From the NCBI GenBank assembly GCA_013399015.1, contig VWZX01006724.1, positions 33,426 to 97,425 on the forward strand: a stretch of DNA of 64,000 bases, read 5' to 3'. Below the pieces are notes generated by a model. The model was given only the letters and a program-made list of their open reading frames with translations, was not told the origin of the DNA and searched no databases. The first letter of the stretch is position 1. Each line of letters begins with the position of its first letter. This document shows positions 11,274 to 23,006 of the stretch, one piece after another. Both the position numbers and the translations under genes were made by a program. The DNA comes from Galbula dea. Lineage: Eukaryota > Chordata > Aves > Piciformes > Galbulidae.

Positions 11274-11576
11274 GGGCAGAGTAGAGGAGGAAAACAGTAA
11301 ACACAGGCACAGTTGGGTGAGGAGATAACTGGTGTCTGGCAGATAGAGGCAAGCTTGCTCTGCAAACCAGAAGCTGTGTGTCTTGGTGGAAGCCTGTGAT
11401 CAGGTGAGGAGGTTGGAGGTATCTGACACCCATCTGGCAGGTACAGAGCCAAACAAGGGAGATTACATCGCTCCTGGCTCGTCTGAGGCGTGGGAAAGAC
11501 TCCTTTGCTTGTGCTTGCAACCTGCCTCACAGACATGCCCATGCCTTGTATCTACTGAAGGTCACAGACTGGCTGT

Positions 11577-12045
11577 GAACCGTGGAATAGGTTGGAAAGG
11601 ACCTTTCAAAGTCACCTAGTCCAACCCCCCTGCAGGCAGCAGGGACAACTCCAGCTAGAGGAGGTTGCTCCCAGCCCCAACCAACCTGACCTGGGATGCT
11701 TCCAGGCATGGGACATCTCCTCCCACCTCTCTGCCCAGCCTGGGCCAGGCTCTCCCCACCCTCAGCACCAACCATTGCTTCCTTCTCTCTCCTCTCCAGC
11801 TCCTCTGTCAGCCCCAAACCATCTCCCCTTGGCCTGGCCCAACAGCTCCTGCTCCAAAGTCTCTCCCCTAAGCCCTGCCAGGCTGCAGGAAGCTCTCCCT
11901 GAAGCCTTCTCCTCTCCAGGCTCCACAAGTCCAACTCTCTCAACCTGGCCTCCCAGCAGAGAGCTTCCAGCCCTCAGCTCATCTCTGTGGCCTCCTCTGG
12001 CCCTGCTCCCCCAGCTCCATGCCTGTGCTGTGCTGAGGAAGATGA
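11577..12045 (-). repeat. CR1 LINE, antisense, young copy
   Basis: Antisense copy of about 470 bp. By eye it is roughly 97% identical to the copy at 27423-27900 and close to 49303-49695, so these insertions look recent. Confidence 0.85.
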
Positions 12046-12363
12046 ATCTATTTCAGTTGGGCAGCTTGAGCATGGAGACAGCACATGCCATGCTCTGGGG
12101 TGGGATGTCTCACTCAGAGGTGCTGCAGTCCTGTTGGCCACCCCATGGACTGACAGGGTGCAGGGACTCCTGCAGGTCCTCTGACCTGGGCACCTGGAGG
12201 CAATCAGCAGAGCCAAGGTCCCTTGTGGGCAGATGAGTTTCTTAGGCCTGATGGAGCCAGCTTTGAGCTTCTAAAAGGCTTGAGTGCTGCAAGCTGAGTC
12301 TCCTTCTCCTCTTTTTCAGCAGAAGCTAGCAAAACTCTCCACCACTCTTTACTCAAAGTCATT

Positions 12364-12369
12364 TTTATT
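12364..12369 (-). promoter_or_regulatory. probable poly(A) signal of the Pro/Glu-rich gene
   Basis: TTTATT on the plus strand reads AATAAA on the minus strand, followed by 'aatgactttgag' like the signals of neighbouring genes. It would give a 3' UTR of about 1.74 kb including a CR1 copy. An alternative ATTAAA is at 12754-12759. Confidence 0.45.
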
Positions 12370-12984
12370 GTTGACTTTCCCAGTGAGACAAATCCTGGAT
12401 ACAACAATCAGCCTAAAACAATTAGAGGCAAGAGCCAAACAGATAATGCAACAACAGCTGTGTGGTGAAACATCTTCCAGGGTGCCAACACCTGTCTAGG
12501 CTTCCTCCTTCATCCTGTCTAGCAGATGGAAGCCACACCTGAGGTTCACCTGGTTCAAAGCATGTCTGGATTGGATTCAAGTATCCATATGTTTTCCATC
12601 CATCATCTCAGAGCTGTTCTTCTACACAGGCTAAGAAAACCATGGTGAGGAAAATGCTGCTTGCTACCAACTCAGCTAAGTAGCTAATGAAGAGGTGATG
12701 ACTCCTGTGGAATAAATCTTTCTGGTTCCTCTAGCCCAATGAATTGATTTACTTTTAATTGCATGCAGTATTCAGCCCTAGGAAGTCATGATTCATGAAG
12801 TCTTGATGCCATAGACCTCAGCAGAAGGTTCTGCACAAACCTCAACCAGGCAAAACCCCTAAATGCAAGGTGGGAGATGGGGTTTGGTGTGCAGAAAGCT
12901 GTTGAGGAAGGCATGAGGACCAGAAGGCAGTGTGCAGCTCTGGGTGATGAACTCTAGGTCCCTAACAATGCAAGCTGGGGGTTG

Positions 12985-13675
12985 ACCTGCTGGAAGGTAG
13001 CTCAGCAAAGAAGGATCTGAGGGTCCTGGTGGACAATGAGCTGCCCATGAGCCAGCAATGTGCCTTTGTGGCCAAGAAAGCCAATGGTCTCCTGGGCTGC
13101 AGTGGCAAGAGCATTGCCAGCAGGCTGAGGGAGGTGATCCTGCTCCTCTCCTCATCCCTGCTGAGGCCACCTCTGGAGAACTGGGTTCAGTTCAGGGCTC
13201 TTCAGGAAAAAAAGAGACCTGGAGCTCCTGCAGCAAGTCCAACAGAGAGCTACAAAGATGCTGAGGGGCTGCAGCAGCTCCCTGCTGAGGACAGGCTGAG
13301 GGAGCTGGGCTTGGGTAGCCTGGAGAAGAGGAGGCTGAGAGGGAACCTTAGCAATGGATGGAAGTGTCTGAAGGGAGGGTGCCAGGAGGATGGAGCTAGA
13401 CTCTTCCTGATGGTGCAAAGCAACAGGACTCAAGGCACTGGGCACAAACTGGAACCCAGAAGGTTCCACCTGAACAGGAGGAAGAACTTGTTTGCTGTGA
13501 GGGTGTTGGAGCTCTGGCCCAGGGTGACCAGAGAAGTTGTGGAGTCTCCTTCTGGGGAGAGATTCCAAACTCACCTGGACATGATCCTGGGCAAGCTGCT
13601 CTAGGTGACCCTGGGAGAGCAGGGAGGTTGGCCTAGATGACCTCTGGTGACCCCTTCTAACCTTACAAGCCTCTG
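12985..13675 (+). repeat. CR1 LINE 3' fragment, longest sense copy
   Basis: About 690 bp of CR1, from 'gatctgagggtcctggtgga' through 'atgagccagcaatgtgcc' and 'cctggagaagaggaggctga' to the 3' tail. The 191-residue open frame at 13029-13604 is inside this element and is not a host gene. If the poly(A) call at 12364 is right, it sits antisense in the 3' UTR of the Pro/Glu-rich gene. Confidence 0.88.
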
Positions 13676-14109
13676 AACTGCAGTTGGGTTGAGTTGGACT
13701 ATTGAGCTTAACGATCCTAGCCTCATGTGTGCCACCATGCTCTGTAGGCTCTCTCTGGGCCTCCAAAAACCAGCAAGATGATGAGGAGAGGGCAGAAACT
13801 GAGGCTGCTGGGAAGCTGAATGCTGGTGCCTACAGCACTACTTGAAGCCTTATCATCTAGGGACAGCCCCAAGGTGTCAGGTAGCATCTGGCTGTTAGTA
13901 GGGGATAAGTGTAGCGTTAGCTGGGGAGGGAGCTGGGAGTTGTGCTCTGGAACAGCAGCTCTGCAGCAGGTGGAGAGGGGTTGGAAGATGACCTCTGGTT
14001 GTGAGACACACTAGGAGGGGAAGAGGTCTGGGTTTGCAAGTTGTTTTCTCTCTTCAGGGCTTCTCTGGGTGGCTGCAAGTTACTTCTGCATGGGTGGCCA
14101 CTGCCTCAC

Positions 14110-15153
14110 CTACTGCAGCTCCATGAGAGGACACTTCTCTGGGAGGGAATACTGCCCTGGCTCAGGGCAGGGAACAGGGATGGGCACTGGGATCTCCTTG
14201 CACTCCTGCTTCTCCTGGGGACATGGTGCAGGTTCAGGGCATTGAACAGGGATGGGCACTGGGATCTCCTTGCACTCCTGCTTCTCCTGAGGACATGGTG
14301 CAGGTTGAGGGATCTCCTTGCACTCCTGCTTCTCCTGGGGACATGGTGCAGGTTCAGGGCATTGAACAGGGATGGGCACTGGGATCTCCTTGCACTCCTG
14401 CTTCTCCTGAGGACATGGTGCATGTTGAGGGCATTCAACAGGGACTGGCACAGGAGTCTCCTTGCACTCCTGCTTCTCCTGGGCACATGGTGTTGGTTCA
14501 GGGCATTGAACAGGGATTGGCACAGGAGTTTCCTTGCATTGCTGCTTCTCTGGAGGGCATGGGACAGGCACAGGGATCTCCTTGCACTCCTGCTTCTCCT
14601 GAGGACATGGTGCAGGTTCAGGACATTGAGCAGGGATTGGCACAGGAGTCTCCTTGCACTCCTGCTTTTCTTGGGCACATGGTGTGGGTTCAGGGCATTG
14701 GACAGGAACTGGCACAGGGATCTCCTTGCACTCCTGCTTCTCCAGTGAAGTTGGAGTTGGTTCTGAGCAGGAGACAGGGACTGGCACAGGCAGCTCTTTG
14801 CATGTTGATTTGTCTTCAGGGCAGGGAACAGGCTCTGGGCATGATACCTGTGGGAAGGTTGGTGGTAGCTTGCATTGCTGTTGCTGCTGCTGCTGCTGCT
14901 CCTGGGGTGGACACTTGGGTACTATGACCTCTGGTGTTTCTCCTTTGCCTGGTTCCACCACTGGGGTTGGCAATGGCTTTGTTTTCTCTGGGCATGTTGC
15001 CACTGCTTCTGGGACTTGGACTTCAGCTTGCTGCTGGGGACATGGGATGGGCTCAGTGCAGGGCACAGGCTCTTGGCTTGGCTTGGGAATGGTTTTGTTC
15101 AGGCCAGGTGGGAGGGTGATCTCCTGCTTGATTTGCATTTGGTTCAAAGACAT
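14110..15153 (-). CDS. Pro/Glu/Gln/Cys-rich repeat protein (involucrin/SPRR-like, EDPE-type)
   Basis: A 347-residue envelope-precursor protein. Residues 1-30 (MSLNQMQIKQEITLPPGLN...) loosely recall the Gln- and TLP-containing N-terminus of involucrin. A Gln run follows at about residues 84-93. The second half is nine tandem units of about 24 residues with the core EKQECKE (once EKQQCKE), joined by IPVPIPVQCPEP-like linkers; one unit has lost about half its linker. There is no signal peptide or membrane segment. Abundant Q and K next to P fit transglutaminase cross-linking, and one to three Cys per unit add disulfide potential. The coding sequence lies wholly in exon 2, with the ATG 21 nt after the acceptor. 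Composition fits the avian gene called EDPE, but I am not sure enough to assign the symbol; automatic annotation may call it involucrin-like. It converges with the SPRR-like gene to its left. Confidence 0.8.
   Translation of the reverse strand: MSLNQMQIKQEITLPPGLNKTIPKPSQEPVPCTEPIPCPQQQAEVQVPEAVATCPEKTKPLPTPVVEPGKGETPEVIVPKCPPQEQQQQQQQQCKLPPTFPQVSCPEPVPCPEDKSTCKELPVPVPVSCSEPTPTSLEKQECKEIPVPVPVQCPEPTPCAQEKQECKETPVPIPAQCPEPAPCPQEKQECKEIPVPVPCPPEKQQCKETPVPIPVQCPEPTPCAQEKQECKETPVPVPVECPQHAPCPQEKQECKEIPVPIPVQCPEPAPCPQEKQECKEIPQPAPCPQEKQECKEIPVPIPVQCPEPAPCPQEKQECKEIPVPIPVPCPEPGQYSLPEKCPLMELQ
14160..14780 (-). repeat. 72-bp tandem coding repeats
   Basis: The 24-residue units of the Pro/Glu-rich protein form a DNA tandem array with a period near 72 bp and one shortened unit around 14305-14345. 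The repeat lacks stops in other frames, which creates long shadow frames on both strands. Confidence 0.75.
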
Positions 15154-15174
15154 CTTTGGCAGGCAACAAGATAC

Positions 15175-17067
15175 CTGAAAGAAATGGCAGAGAGTTAAGT
15201 GAACTAAGGGAACTGCACTGGGACAAGGGTGGAATGATTGTAACTCAGCTGCAGGAGGAGTCTCCTCCTCATTTGCCCTTGCTTTCCCCAGGTAGATTGG
15301 CTACCATTCTGCTTTTCAGCTCCTGCTCTGACTCTGTCTTATCTTGTTCCTCCTTTCTGCTCTGCAATGTGGGAGAGCCCTGTCAGGTCTAACTGAGGGA
15401 GAGCCACTCCTTTGAGCTGGGAGTTGATTTGCACTTCAGAGCTCTTCCTCCTGTTGCTTAGCTCTTCCTAGCCTGTTAACTCCCTTTCTTTGCTATCCTG
15501 GGGTATTCTAGGTCTCTGGTTGTGAGGCACACAAGGAGGGGAAGAGGAGGAGCTGGCAAATAACAAATCTGCTGGTTTGCTGGTGGCTTCAGAAAGTCAA
15601 ATAAGAAGAAAAGAGTGGATGCTGATGGGAAACAGTTCAAAATGTTGGGTGCATCCAAAAAAAATCACCCCAACAACCCCAAAAAGCAGCAAAACTGAAA
15701 CCTTTCCAGGTCAGCTTGGTTGGGGCTGTGAGCAGCCTGCTCTAGTTGGAGGTGTTGCTAAGGTAGACCTCACCTCACTGAGTGCTTTCTGCAGCATGAA
15801 GAGTCTTCCCAACTCCTCCTCTTTGCTCTGGTTTCACTCTGCCTCCCCTGATGATGCAACAGATGGAGGTTACCTGTGGCACAGCCTTTCCAACTGCCAT
15901 GGAAACAATTAGCAGTGGGAAGGTGTCCCTGTGGCTCTGGATTATCATGGCCACCAGGTGATGCATGAAGCTTGCATGAATCAGACTCATCAGGAAGGAT
16001 TTGTTTCTTCTCCCAAGGTCAGTAATGTGCAACAACCTAATGAGTTTCCCTAAGCCCTTGTGAAACTGCTCCTGATTTCTGAGCTGCTGGAGGGAGGCAC
16101 AGAGCTCAGCTTGGCTGCTACTGGCTCCATGGTAAAGCTGAGCTGCTGTTCTACTGCTCCTGATTTCTGAGCTGCTGGAGGGAGGTACCAAGCTCAGCTT
16201 GGCTGCTGCTGCTCTTCTACTAAAGACAATCCAAAAGGCACAAGGCTGAGGCTCTCAGAAGGCTGAGGCTCTCAGAAGCATGGGTTGGAAGGGACATTTC
16301 TAAGTGTCCCCAATGCAGGACTAGCACCAACCCAGATCAGCTGAGAGGCTGCAAGTTCATTCTCCCTCCCCACCCCCCCATTGCCTACTCCTCTCAGATT
16401 CCTTCTTCCCTTCTACATCTTCCTAGATCTTCCAGGTCATTCTTGCTCTTTTCTTTCTAAGGACCTGATAAGATCTCAATCCAAATGAACATCTTCTTCT
16501 TGACATGATCAGCATGAAGGAGACTGCACAGAAGGAGAGCTTTCAACCTTCTGCTCCCTCCAGCCCTTGCTGCCTCCAAATCTGCCTCTCAGAGAAGAAC
16601 TCCTCCAGGAGCTTGCAATGTCAGAGCTCTTCTTGCCAGGCTAAGGGTTGGATTTAATCATCTTCAAGATCTTTTCCAACCTAGAGGATTCTGAAGAGCA
16701 GAATCACAGAGGACAGATTGGCCAGGACCTTTAGGAGGCCATTTAGACCTTCTCCTTCCCTGAAGGCAGAATCAGTTCTACTTAAACCAACCTAATTTAG
16801 CTAATCTCTTCTCCAGAAAGGGCTTAATTTAGCACTTAACTACCCTGAGGTTTTACACCCAATCTGAATTTGCCTTGCAGAGTCATCCCAAGACAACTTC
16901 TCCTCCCTCAATGCCCACAATGTCTCCTCTCTGCAGGAATCTTCTGCATCTCCAGAGCTATCAAACACTTCTTTCCAGAGTCTCTGCCTCCAACCAGCCA
17001 AGCAGTAAACCTGGAGACATCCCACCCCCCCAAAAAACCACCCCAGGATCAGTGTTCTCTGACTTAC
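15175..17067 (-). other. intron of the Pro/Glu-rich gene
   Basis: Inferred 1893-bp intron. On the minus strand the donor is CTTGG|GTAAGT (GT at 17067-17066) and the acceptor TTTCTTTCAG| ends at 15175. It contains a short CR1 piece at about 15705-15755, a duplicated 'ctcctgatttctgagctgct' motif near 16070 and 16158, and small CR1 tails near 16265 and 16640. Confidence 0.65.
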
Positions 17068-17137
17068 CCAAGCAGCCAAGAGGGAGAAGCACGAAGTTGA
17101 GTGGATGGTGGAGCATGGAGATTTGAGAACTTTTATA
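17061..17137 (-). promoter_or_regulatory. core promoter and exon 1 of the Pro/Glu-rich gene
   Basis: On the minus strand TATAAAAG spans 17137-17130, exon 1 runs from about 17106 to 17068, and the donor is GTAAGT. The 70-bp TATA-to-donor spacing matches the other genes. Confidence 0.72.
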
Positions 17138-17295
17138 TGGTTTCAAAGCCCTGCCTTCTGGGAATGAGTCCTCCTAGGGGATGAGCTCATTCTTTCACAA
17201 CTGCTGCTGTGTGTGTTTCCTCCAAGGACTTGTTTTACACGTAGGCATCCTGAGGAGAGGCTTTTGGGGCAAGGATGTGCTTTAAATCCCATTCC

Positions 17296-17302
17296 TGACT
17301 CA
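17296..17302 (-). promoter_or_regulatory. AP-1 site upstream of the Pro/Glu-rich gene
   Basis: A perfect TGACTCA 158 bp upstream of the minus-strand TATA box. A functional role is inferred from AP-1 control of epidermal genes. Confidence 0.4.
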
Positions 17303-17454
17303 TCTGATGTAACAAAACACTTTCTGTGTCAAGAAAGGTCATACCCTTAGGTCAATACATTCCTTTAGAGACCCCATCGAGGTCAGGGGGGGTTGCTGTG
17401 GTGTCAACCAGCTTGCTTGGTTCCACTTTAACCCATCTAGGAGTCCTTCCTGTC

Positions 17455-17625
17455 AGCTCATGTCCCCACTTCTTGGTGGGAAGCAGGTGGTGGAATCATC
17501 ATCCCTGGAAGTGTTCAGAACCCATGCTTGGGGACATGGTTGAGTGGTGGCCATGGTGGTGTTGGGTTAATGGTTGGACTTGATGATCTCAGAAGGTCTT
17601 TTCCAGCCATCATACTTCCATGGTT
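17455..17625 (+). repeat. CR1 LINE 3' end
   Basis: Sense CR1 3' end with 'gtggccatggtggtgttggg' and 'ggacttgatgatctcagaag', of the same subtype as 23450 and 50325. Confidence 0.75.
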
Positions 17626-18769
17626 CTTGGGATGTGTTTGTAGTTTGAGACAGGGAGGATAATCTGTGTTTTTCTCACCTGCTTTTCCTCACTTAATTCT
17701 CTCAAGTGACTTTCCTCTGGTTCTATAAACTCATGAGGCTTCAGTGTAGTTGATCTCCCATGGAGATCTTATTCCATCCCATGTAGACTTTGTTCTTCTT
17801 TCACTCCAGAGCAGGTGATTTGGACTGGATGCTGTCATCCATGGTAGAGAAGAGGCAGCTCCCACCCATCCACAGAGGTCAGCAGAAGGAACTGAGTTGA
17901 TCTCTGTGCATCAGGTGGAAAAGAAAGGGATTATTTCTAACAGTATCCAAGATTTATCACACCCTGATAGCTTTTGGTCTCCTCCAGGTGCCAGAAGTGT
18001 GTTTGGAGAAGTCTTTCAATCTACATGTGAAATAAACCAAGCTTGGAGCATAGAGAACTTCTTCCCTAAGCATTATTCCAGGTGCAAATCCCACTGAGAG
18101 CAAACAGCTCCCTGAGGGAGCCCTCAGGCCAGAAGTCCAACTGTCTTCTTCTCTGCTGCTAAGATTATTTCCAGCAGTGGAGACAAGATGTCCCTCCCAG
18201 AGGTGAATTCCATCAGATTTAGGTGGCTTGGGACTATCTTTGTCCTGTCTCCAGCCTTCTACCAGAGTTCTTATCAGCACACCCATGCTTTCCAGATGGA
18301 ATCACTGCTGCAACAGGCTGAGCTGGTCCCTGCCACCTGGGCTGCAAAGCTAAGATGCTGATTCTGCCTGGGGTGTAACTTCCTCTCCTCATAATCATTA
18401 GGCAACTGAAGGACAGAAGACCTGAATTTTCAGGCCACCTCTTCTTCTCCTAGGGGGTGATTTCATCCATGCAACTTCCTGCCTTATCTCATGGCAGGTG
18501 AGGCTCTGGAAACTGCTTGGGTTTAGTCTTGACCCTTTGCTAGGGAAGAGAATAAGCCCAGCCCAAGACTTAATCCTGACTCAGGCCTCACCTGTTCCTC
18601 TGCTGGTGCAAATTGCAGCTGTAGGTCTACTGAAGGCAGGAACTAGGACACTTCCCAGCAGTGGAGAACCTGCCTGTCTGCTTTCTAGGTAGCTTTGTGG
18701 TTATCAAAATAGCCCTGCTGCTGAGATAGGCTCCTGGGAGATAGCCCTTCAAAGCAGGAAGGTCAGAGA

Positions 18770-18970
18770 AGCACAGACTGATTGGGGTTGGGAGGGACCT
18801 TTAAAGCTTATCTAGACCAACCCACTGCAGGCAGCAGGGACATCTCCAGCTAGATCAGGTTGCTTACAGCCCCAGCCAACCTGATCTGGGATAGTTCCAG
18901 GCATGGGACATCTCCTCCCACCTCTCTGCACAACCTGGGCCAGGGTTTCCCCACCCTTAGTGGAAAACAT
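18770..18970 (-). repeat. CR1 LINE 3' end, antisense
   Basis: Antisense CR1 with the 'cagggacatctccagctaga' and 'gcatgggacatctcctccca' blocks. Confidence 0.8.
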
Positions 18971-20803
18971 TTCTTTCCCCCCAAAAGAGACATGGAATAA
19001 GCTCAGATCCCTAAGAAAAATGAGTTTCATGAGGGGATCTGTTAGCCTGAAGAGGACAGAGCAGCTGGGTGGAAAGGAGACATTTCATGAGGTCAAACAT
19101 TGCCTTTGAGTGTTTGTGCAAGGTTCCCAAGTGAAGCTGCATCCTCAGGTCATCACCTTTGCTGTGTCCAGCAGGCAGAGCAGCTGAGAGAGCACGTAGC
19201 ACTTGTGGAGCAGGTGTTTGAGGCAAAAGCTGTCAGAGGCTTGCAGAGCCCTGGCTCTGGGTTGAGCCATGGCTTTGGTTTAAGCAAGCAGAGAAGTTTC
19301 TGGACTCTTTGTGTCAAACTTCCAGTCTCAGCTTGCAACATTTGAGGGAGTGCAGAGGATCACTTTCCATAGCTGGAAGGGTGACAACCTGAGCCCTGTC
19401 TGGAGATCAGAAGGTGGGGCCATCCTGCCCTTAAACACTGGTTTGGATCCACAGCTGGAGAAGTTTGGGGAGGTCTCTTCACCTCCATGGCTGCAACCTC
19501 AGCAGAAAAAAAAAAAAAGGATGCTAATTAGCATGGAAGAGGCTCTGGAGTCAGCTGGTGGAAAGGGAGGGAATGTTTTTCCCATGGCAGAGGTGTAATT
19601 GCTTTCCCCTTCCATGGCCATTGCACAAAGACTATTTTTAGAGGCAGATGCCAGGTGCAGGGAGACCTTGGGGCCACCAGGACGAGAGGGACGTGCCTGG
19701 AGAGAGGTGGCTCTGAAGGGGACGTGGAGCTGAGCAGTGGAAGAGCCTGGCTCAGCTCCCAGGAGACACTGAAAAGTTGTCTCACTCATTCCAGGGACCA
19801 CAACACCACAAGGGAGAAGAAAACTGGCCCAAGCTCATCTTTCCTAGACAGAAAAAGCCACTCCAGCTCCCACACAACCTGGGGAGGTGCTGTGCTGCTA
19901 TCAGCCCATCAGTGGCCTTGCAAATGCTGATCAGGTGATGAAGAGGCCCTGGGAAGGTGAGGCAGTTCTGCCAACAGCTCCAAGTGGAGGTCTGCAGCTC
20001 TCAGCTTTATCTGATGTCTCCCTGAGATGAGAGCCTCGATGTCTCTGAGGGTCCAGGAGCTGCACTGCTGCAAGGGGAAGGAAAAGGATCAGCTTGTGAG
20101 GCAGTGAAGACCTCTGCAGATGGGAGATGCTCATGGGGATCATCACCTCCCATCTGCATGGATGCTCTTGGATGTTTTCTCTCCATCCAGGACCTTGGAA
20201 CCTTTGTGCACAGATTAAAACTGATCAGAGGAACCTCTTGCCCTCCTGGATTTCATGCCTTGGTGTGATTCAGAAGCTGCTGAACTGGCTCTCCCAAAGC
20301 AGGGCTTGCCCTGATGGCTTAATTAAACCCTGTTTCGTTCCCACCCCCTCTTGTTCTTCATTATTGAGCCTGTCATCATCCAGGGTGGACATCCTGACTA
20401 ACTCAGCTCAGGAGACAAAAGACATAATTACCTGCTACTGAGTTTCCCAGTATCGGGTTGTCTGCCTGGGGAGAGCAACCACTAAAGCAGCTTCTCCCCC
20501 AGGTGCTGGGGACACTGAAGGTGTCAGGTCCTGGTTCAGGAGACAAGAAGCTGGTTACCCTCCAGAGGTGGCCAAATGTTGCAGTACCCCAAGTCCTGGA
20601 GGTCTCCATGCCTCAGGAGATTAGGGGTTTTTATTCTGCCTGGTATTTCATGGTGAGTCCTCTTTGGTTTGGCTGCAATAAAGCCCCTGAGCTTCTCAGG
20701 AACCTATCAGCCTAGGAATCCCCTCTCAAAGGATGAGTTTAATGACTCTTGAGAGATGCAGGGAGCTGAATCACTGCCTTAAGCCTGTAGCTGCCTACAT
20801 AGC

Positions 20804-20874
20804 TATAAAACCTCTTCCATAAAGCCACCATCCTCCAGCATCAAGCTTGCTCCCAATTTTCTGCTGGGGTAGAT
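20804..20874 (+). promoter_or_regulatory. tentative promoter and exon 1 of the Ser/Cys-rich gene
   Basis: TATAAAA at 20804-20810, with a possible weak donor CTGGG|GTAGAT (GT at 20869) 65 bp downstream. This is the spacing used by the eight firm promoters, but the donor lacks G at +5. A better GTAAGT at about 22006 has no TATA box ahead of it. Confidence 0.3.
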
Positions 20875-22963
20875 GCTTCCAGAGCCTCCCTGTCCTGCTG
20901 CTTGAGAATCTCTGCTCCTAATTCCTTGCTTTAATTGATTCCTAACTGCTTCTGCAGGATGACTGTGTGTCTGGAGAGCAACAGGTTGCCTGATGGAAAA
21001 CCCACTGGGCACAACAGGAACCCTTTCAGATCAAAGAGCTGACTTCTTGATTGCTTCACTCCAGCTCAGGAATGAACTTGTTGGGATTTAGCTTGTCCTC
21101 AGCTTTTTCCTAACCCTTGCAGTAGTAAAGTAGAGCAGCCTTGGGGTCAGCTGGGCTTTGGGCTCATCTTTGGAGTGCTGCTGTTACTGGAGGAGGTGGA
21201 GCTGGGGGAGAGAGTCACTTTTCAGGCTTCTCTGCCCTCTTGGAAGAGGACGAGGTGCCACCTTGCTGGAGAACCAGCTGTGTGGTGGTCAGGCAGGTGG
21301 TGGTCTGGTGGAGCAGGGAGGGTGGGCTTAGAGTGGAGAGAAGGAGGAAACTTTTGACATAGAGTGGTGAGACCTTGACCCAGGTTGCCCAGAGAGGTGG
21401 GAGGAGATGTCCCAACCCTGGAACCATCCCAGGTCAGGTTGGTTGGGACTGGGAGCAGCCTGCTCTAGTTGGAGATGTCCCTGCTGCCTGCAATGGGGTT
21501 GGCCTAGGTGACCTCTAAAGGTCATTTCCACCCCAACCTATTTTATGCTTCTGTGATTCTCAGTTGCATTTGGGTTGAGGTTGTTTTAGGCTTCTAAAGG
21601 AGCCAGGAAAAACCTTGAATGACCTTGAGACCCAGGCCCCCCAGTCTGAATTGCTGTGTGAGTTTGCTGCCTGCCTTTTCTTTGCTGTTGATGGCCTGAC
21701 TGGAACCACATGGGGCTTTAGAGCAGAGGATTTGGGGAACAGCTGAAGAACAGCAAGCTTTCCTGCTTCAGGTGTGGCCAACACCACCACCTTCTACTGC
21801 TAACATAGAAAATGCCTAAGAATGGGAAGTTTTCTGCCCTAAAGGTCAGGACAAAAACCTCTTGCTTCTGCCAGCTGGGTAGTTCAGGGTCCAGCATGTA
21901 CAGCATGGAGCCCACTGGAGGTAGAGCTCCTGGAGGGTGTTAGGACCTTTCTGTCTCCCTGGTTACTTATCTTTGCCTTGATTCATTGCTTCCCTGCTGG
22001 GTTGGGTAAGTTTGATTTGATGAATCTATTAAATGCTGTTAATTAGCCTTGCTCTAACATGTCTTATTGGAGGATTAGAGCTTGCTGGTGGCAATTTCAG
22101 ATCCTTCCCTTTGCAAGTGGAATTCATGGAGATTAAATGCTAGGAGCTGCAGGCTCCTGGGGATTCAACCTTTTCTTCTCCAACTGTTTCTGCATCTGTG
22201 TCCTGCCACAGCTGCCTGGAGATGAGCTTGGTGATACCTAGGCCATTTGGAGATAACTTGGACCTATCTTCTGCCTTTGAGGGCATCACACCATTGCACA
22301 AGGTGATTGGAGGAAGAGGATCAGGCCCAGGGGACTTGGACACCACACAAACATGGTTTGCATTCTAATCCCAAAGCTGCTCCAGCAGCTGAATCTCTAT
22401 GGCAAGAGGAAATTGGAGAAGCTTAGAGTATCCTGAGCAAAGCCTCAGTGTGTCCTGAGCATCTGACATCATTCCCTGCTCTGGCTGATAGAACAAGGTC
22501 CCCTGGGCATGGAGAGGAAGGAATAAACCCTAGAGCAACAGAGAAGGTTGTGAGGAACCTCCCAGCCTGGCACAAATGCTGTGTCTGACCCAACCTTGGT
22601 ATCCTCAGAGGTGTTTGGGCTGCAAACAAACACTGACATGGTTGAATGCTGGCAGAGGTTTCACCTGAGAAGCTCTGAGTGATGACAGGGACGTTGAGGA
22701 GATGAAAATGCAGCAGGAAGATAGCTTGGGAGGGGCAGTTATTGGTCTTCAGGCTCAAGAGAGACTTATCTTGGATCTTCTCCTTTCCACTGCTCTCAGT
22801 TAGGCATTAGAATCACAACAACAACCCTGGCCTCTCCCTGTTGGCTTAGTTCTTACATCTCTGGGTGGCTGAAGAAGTTCTTCTGCTCCTTTTGTTGTGT
22901 TTCTGAGAGAAAAATGCTGCTCTGGCTGCTGCTTTTCCTTCCTCTCTTGGTTTTCTCTCTTAG
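20875..22963. other. possible intron of the Ser/Cys-rich gene
   Basis: If the 20804 promoter is right, this is a 2.1-kb intron ending at the CTCTCTTAG acceptor (22963). It includes the CR1 copy at 21340-21563 and no other recognised feature. Confidence 0.3.
21340..21563 (+). repeat. CR1 LINE 3' end
   Basis: Sense CR1 3' end with 'aggtgggaggagatgtccca', 'ggttggcctaggtgacctct' and the terminus 'tctgtgattctcag'. Confidence 0.8.
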
Positions 22964-23006
22964 TTCCTCAAAACACTGCATGTTCTCTGCCCCTGGCCTG
23001 CAAGAA

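Larger units (their letters stand above)
17303..20803. other. intergenic between divergent promoters
   Basis: No gene recognised between the minus-strand promoter at 17137 and the tentative plus-strand TATA at 20804. It holds two CR1 copies and an A-run at 19507-19518. Confidence 0.5.

Noticed and set aside
13029..13604. 191-residue open frame with fluent protein-like sequence
   Set aside because: It lies within a sense CR1 element; the same peptide-like text recurs in antisense at 62670-62864 and in other CR1 copies.
21999..22013. GTAAGT donor as exon 1 of another gene
   Set aside because: The sequence resembles EDC donors, but no TATA box lies 60-80 bp upstream. Kept only as an alternative donor for the Ser/Cys-rich gene.
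22914..23006. Hydrophobic MLLWLLLFLPLLVFSL leader as a signal peptide of the Ser/Cys-rich protein
   Set aside because: The stretch is the polypyrimidine tract before a strong acceptor at 22963, and EDC proteins lack signal peptides. Not fully excluded.
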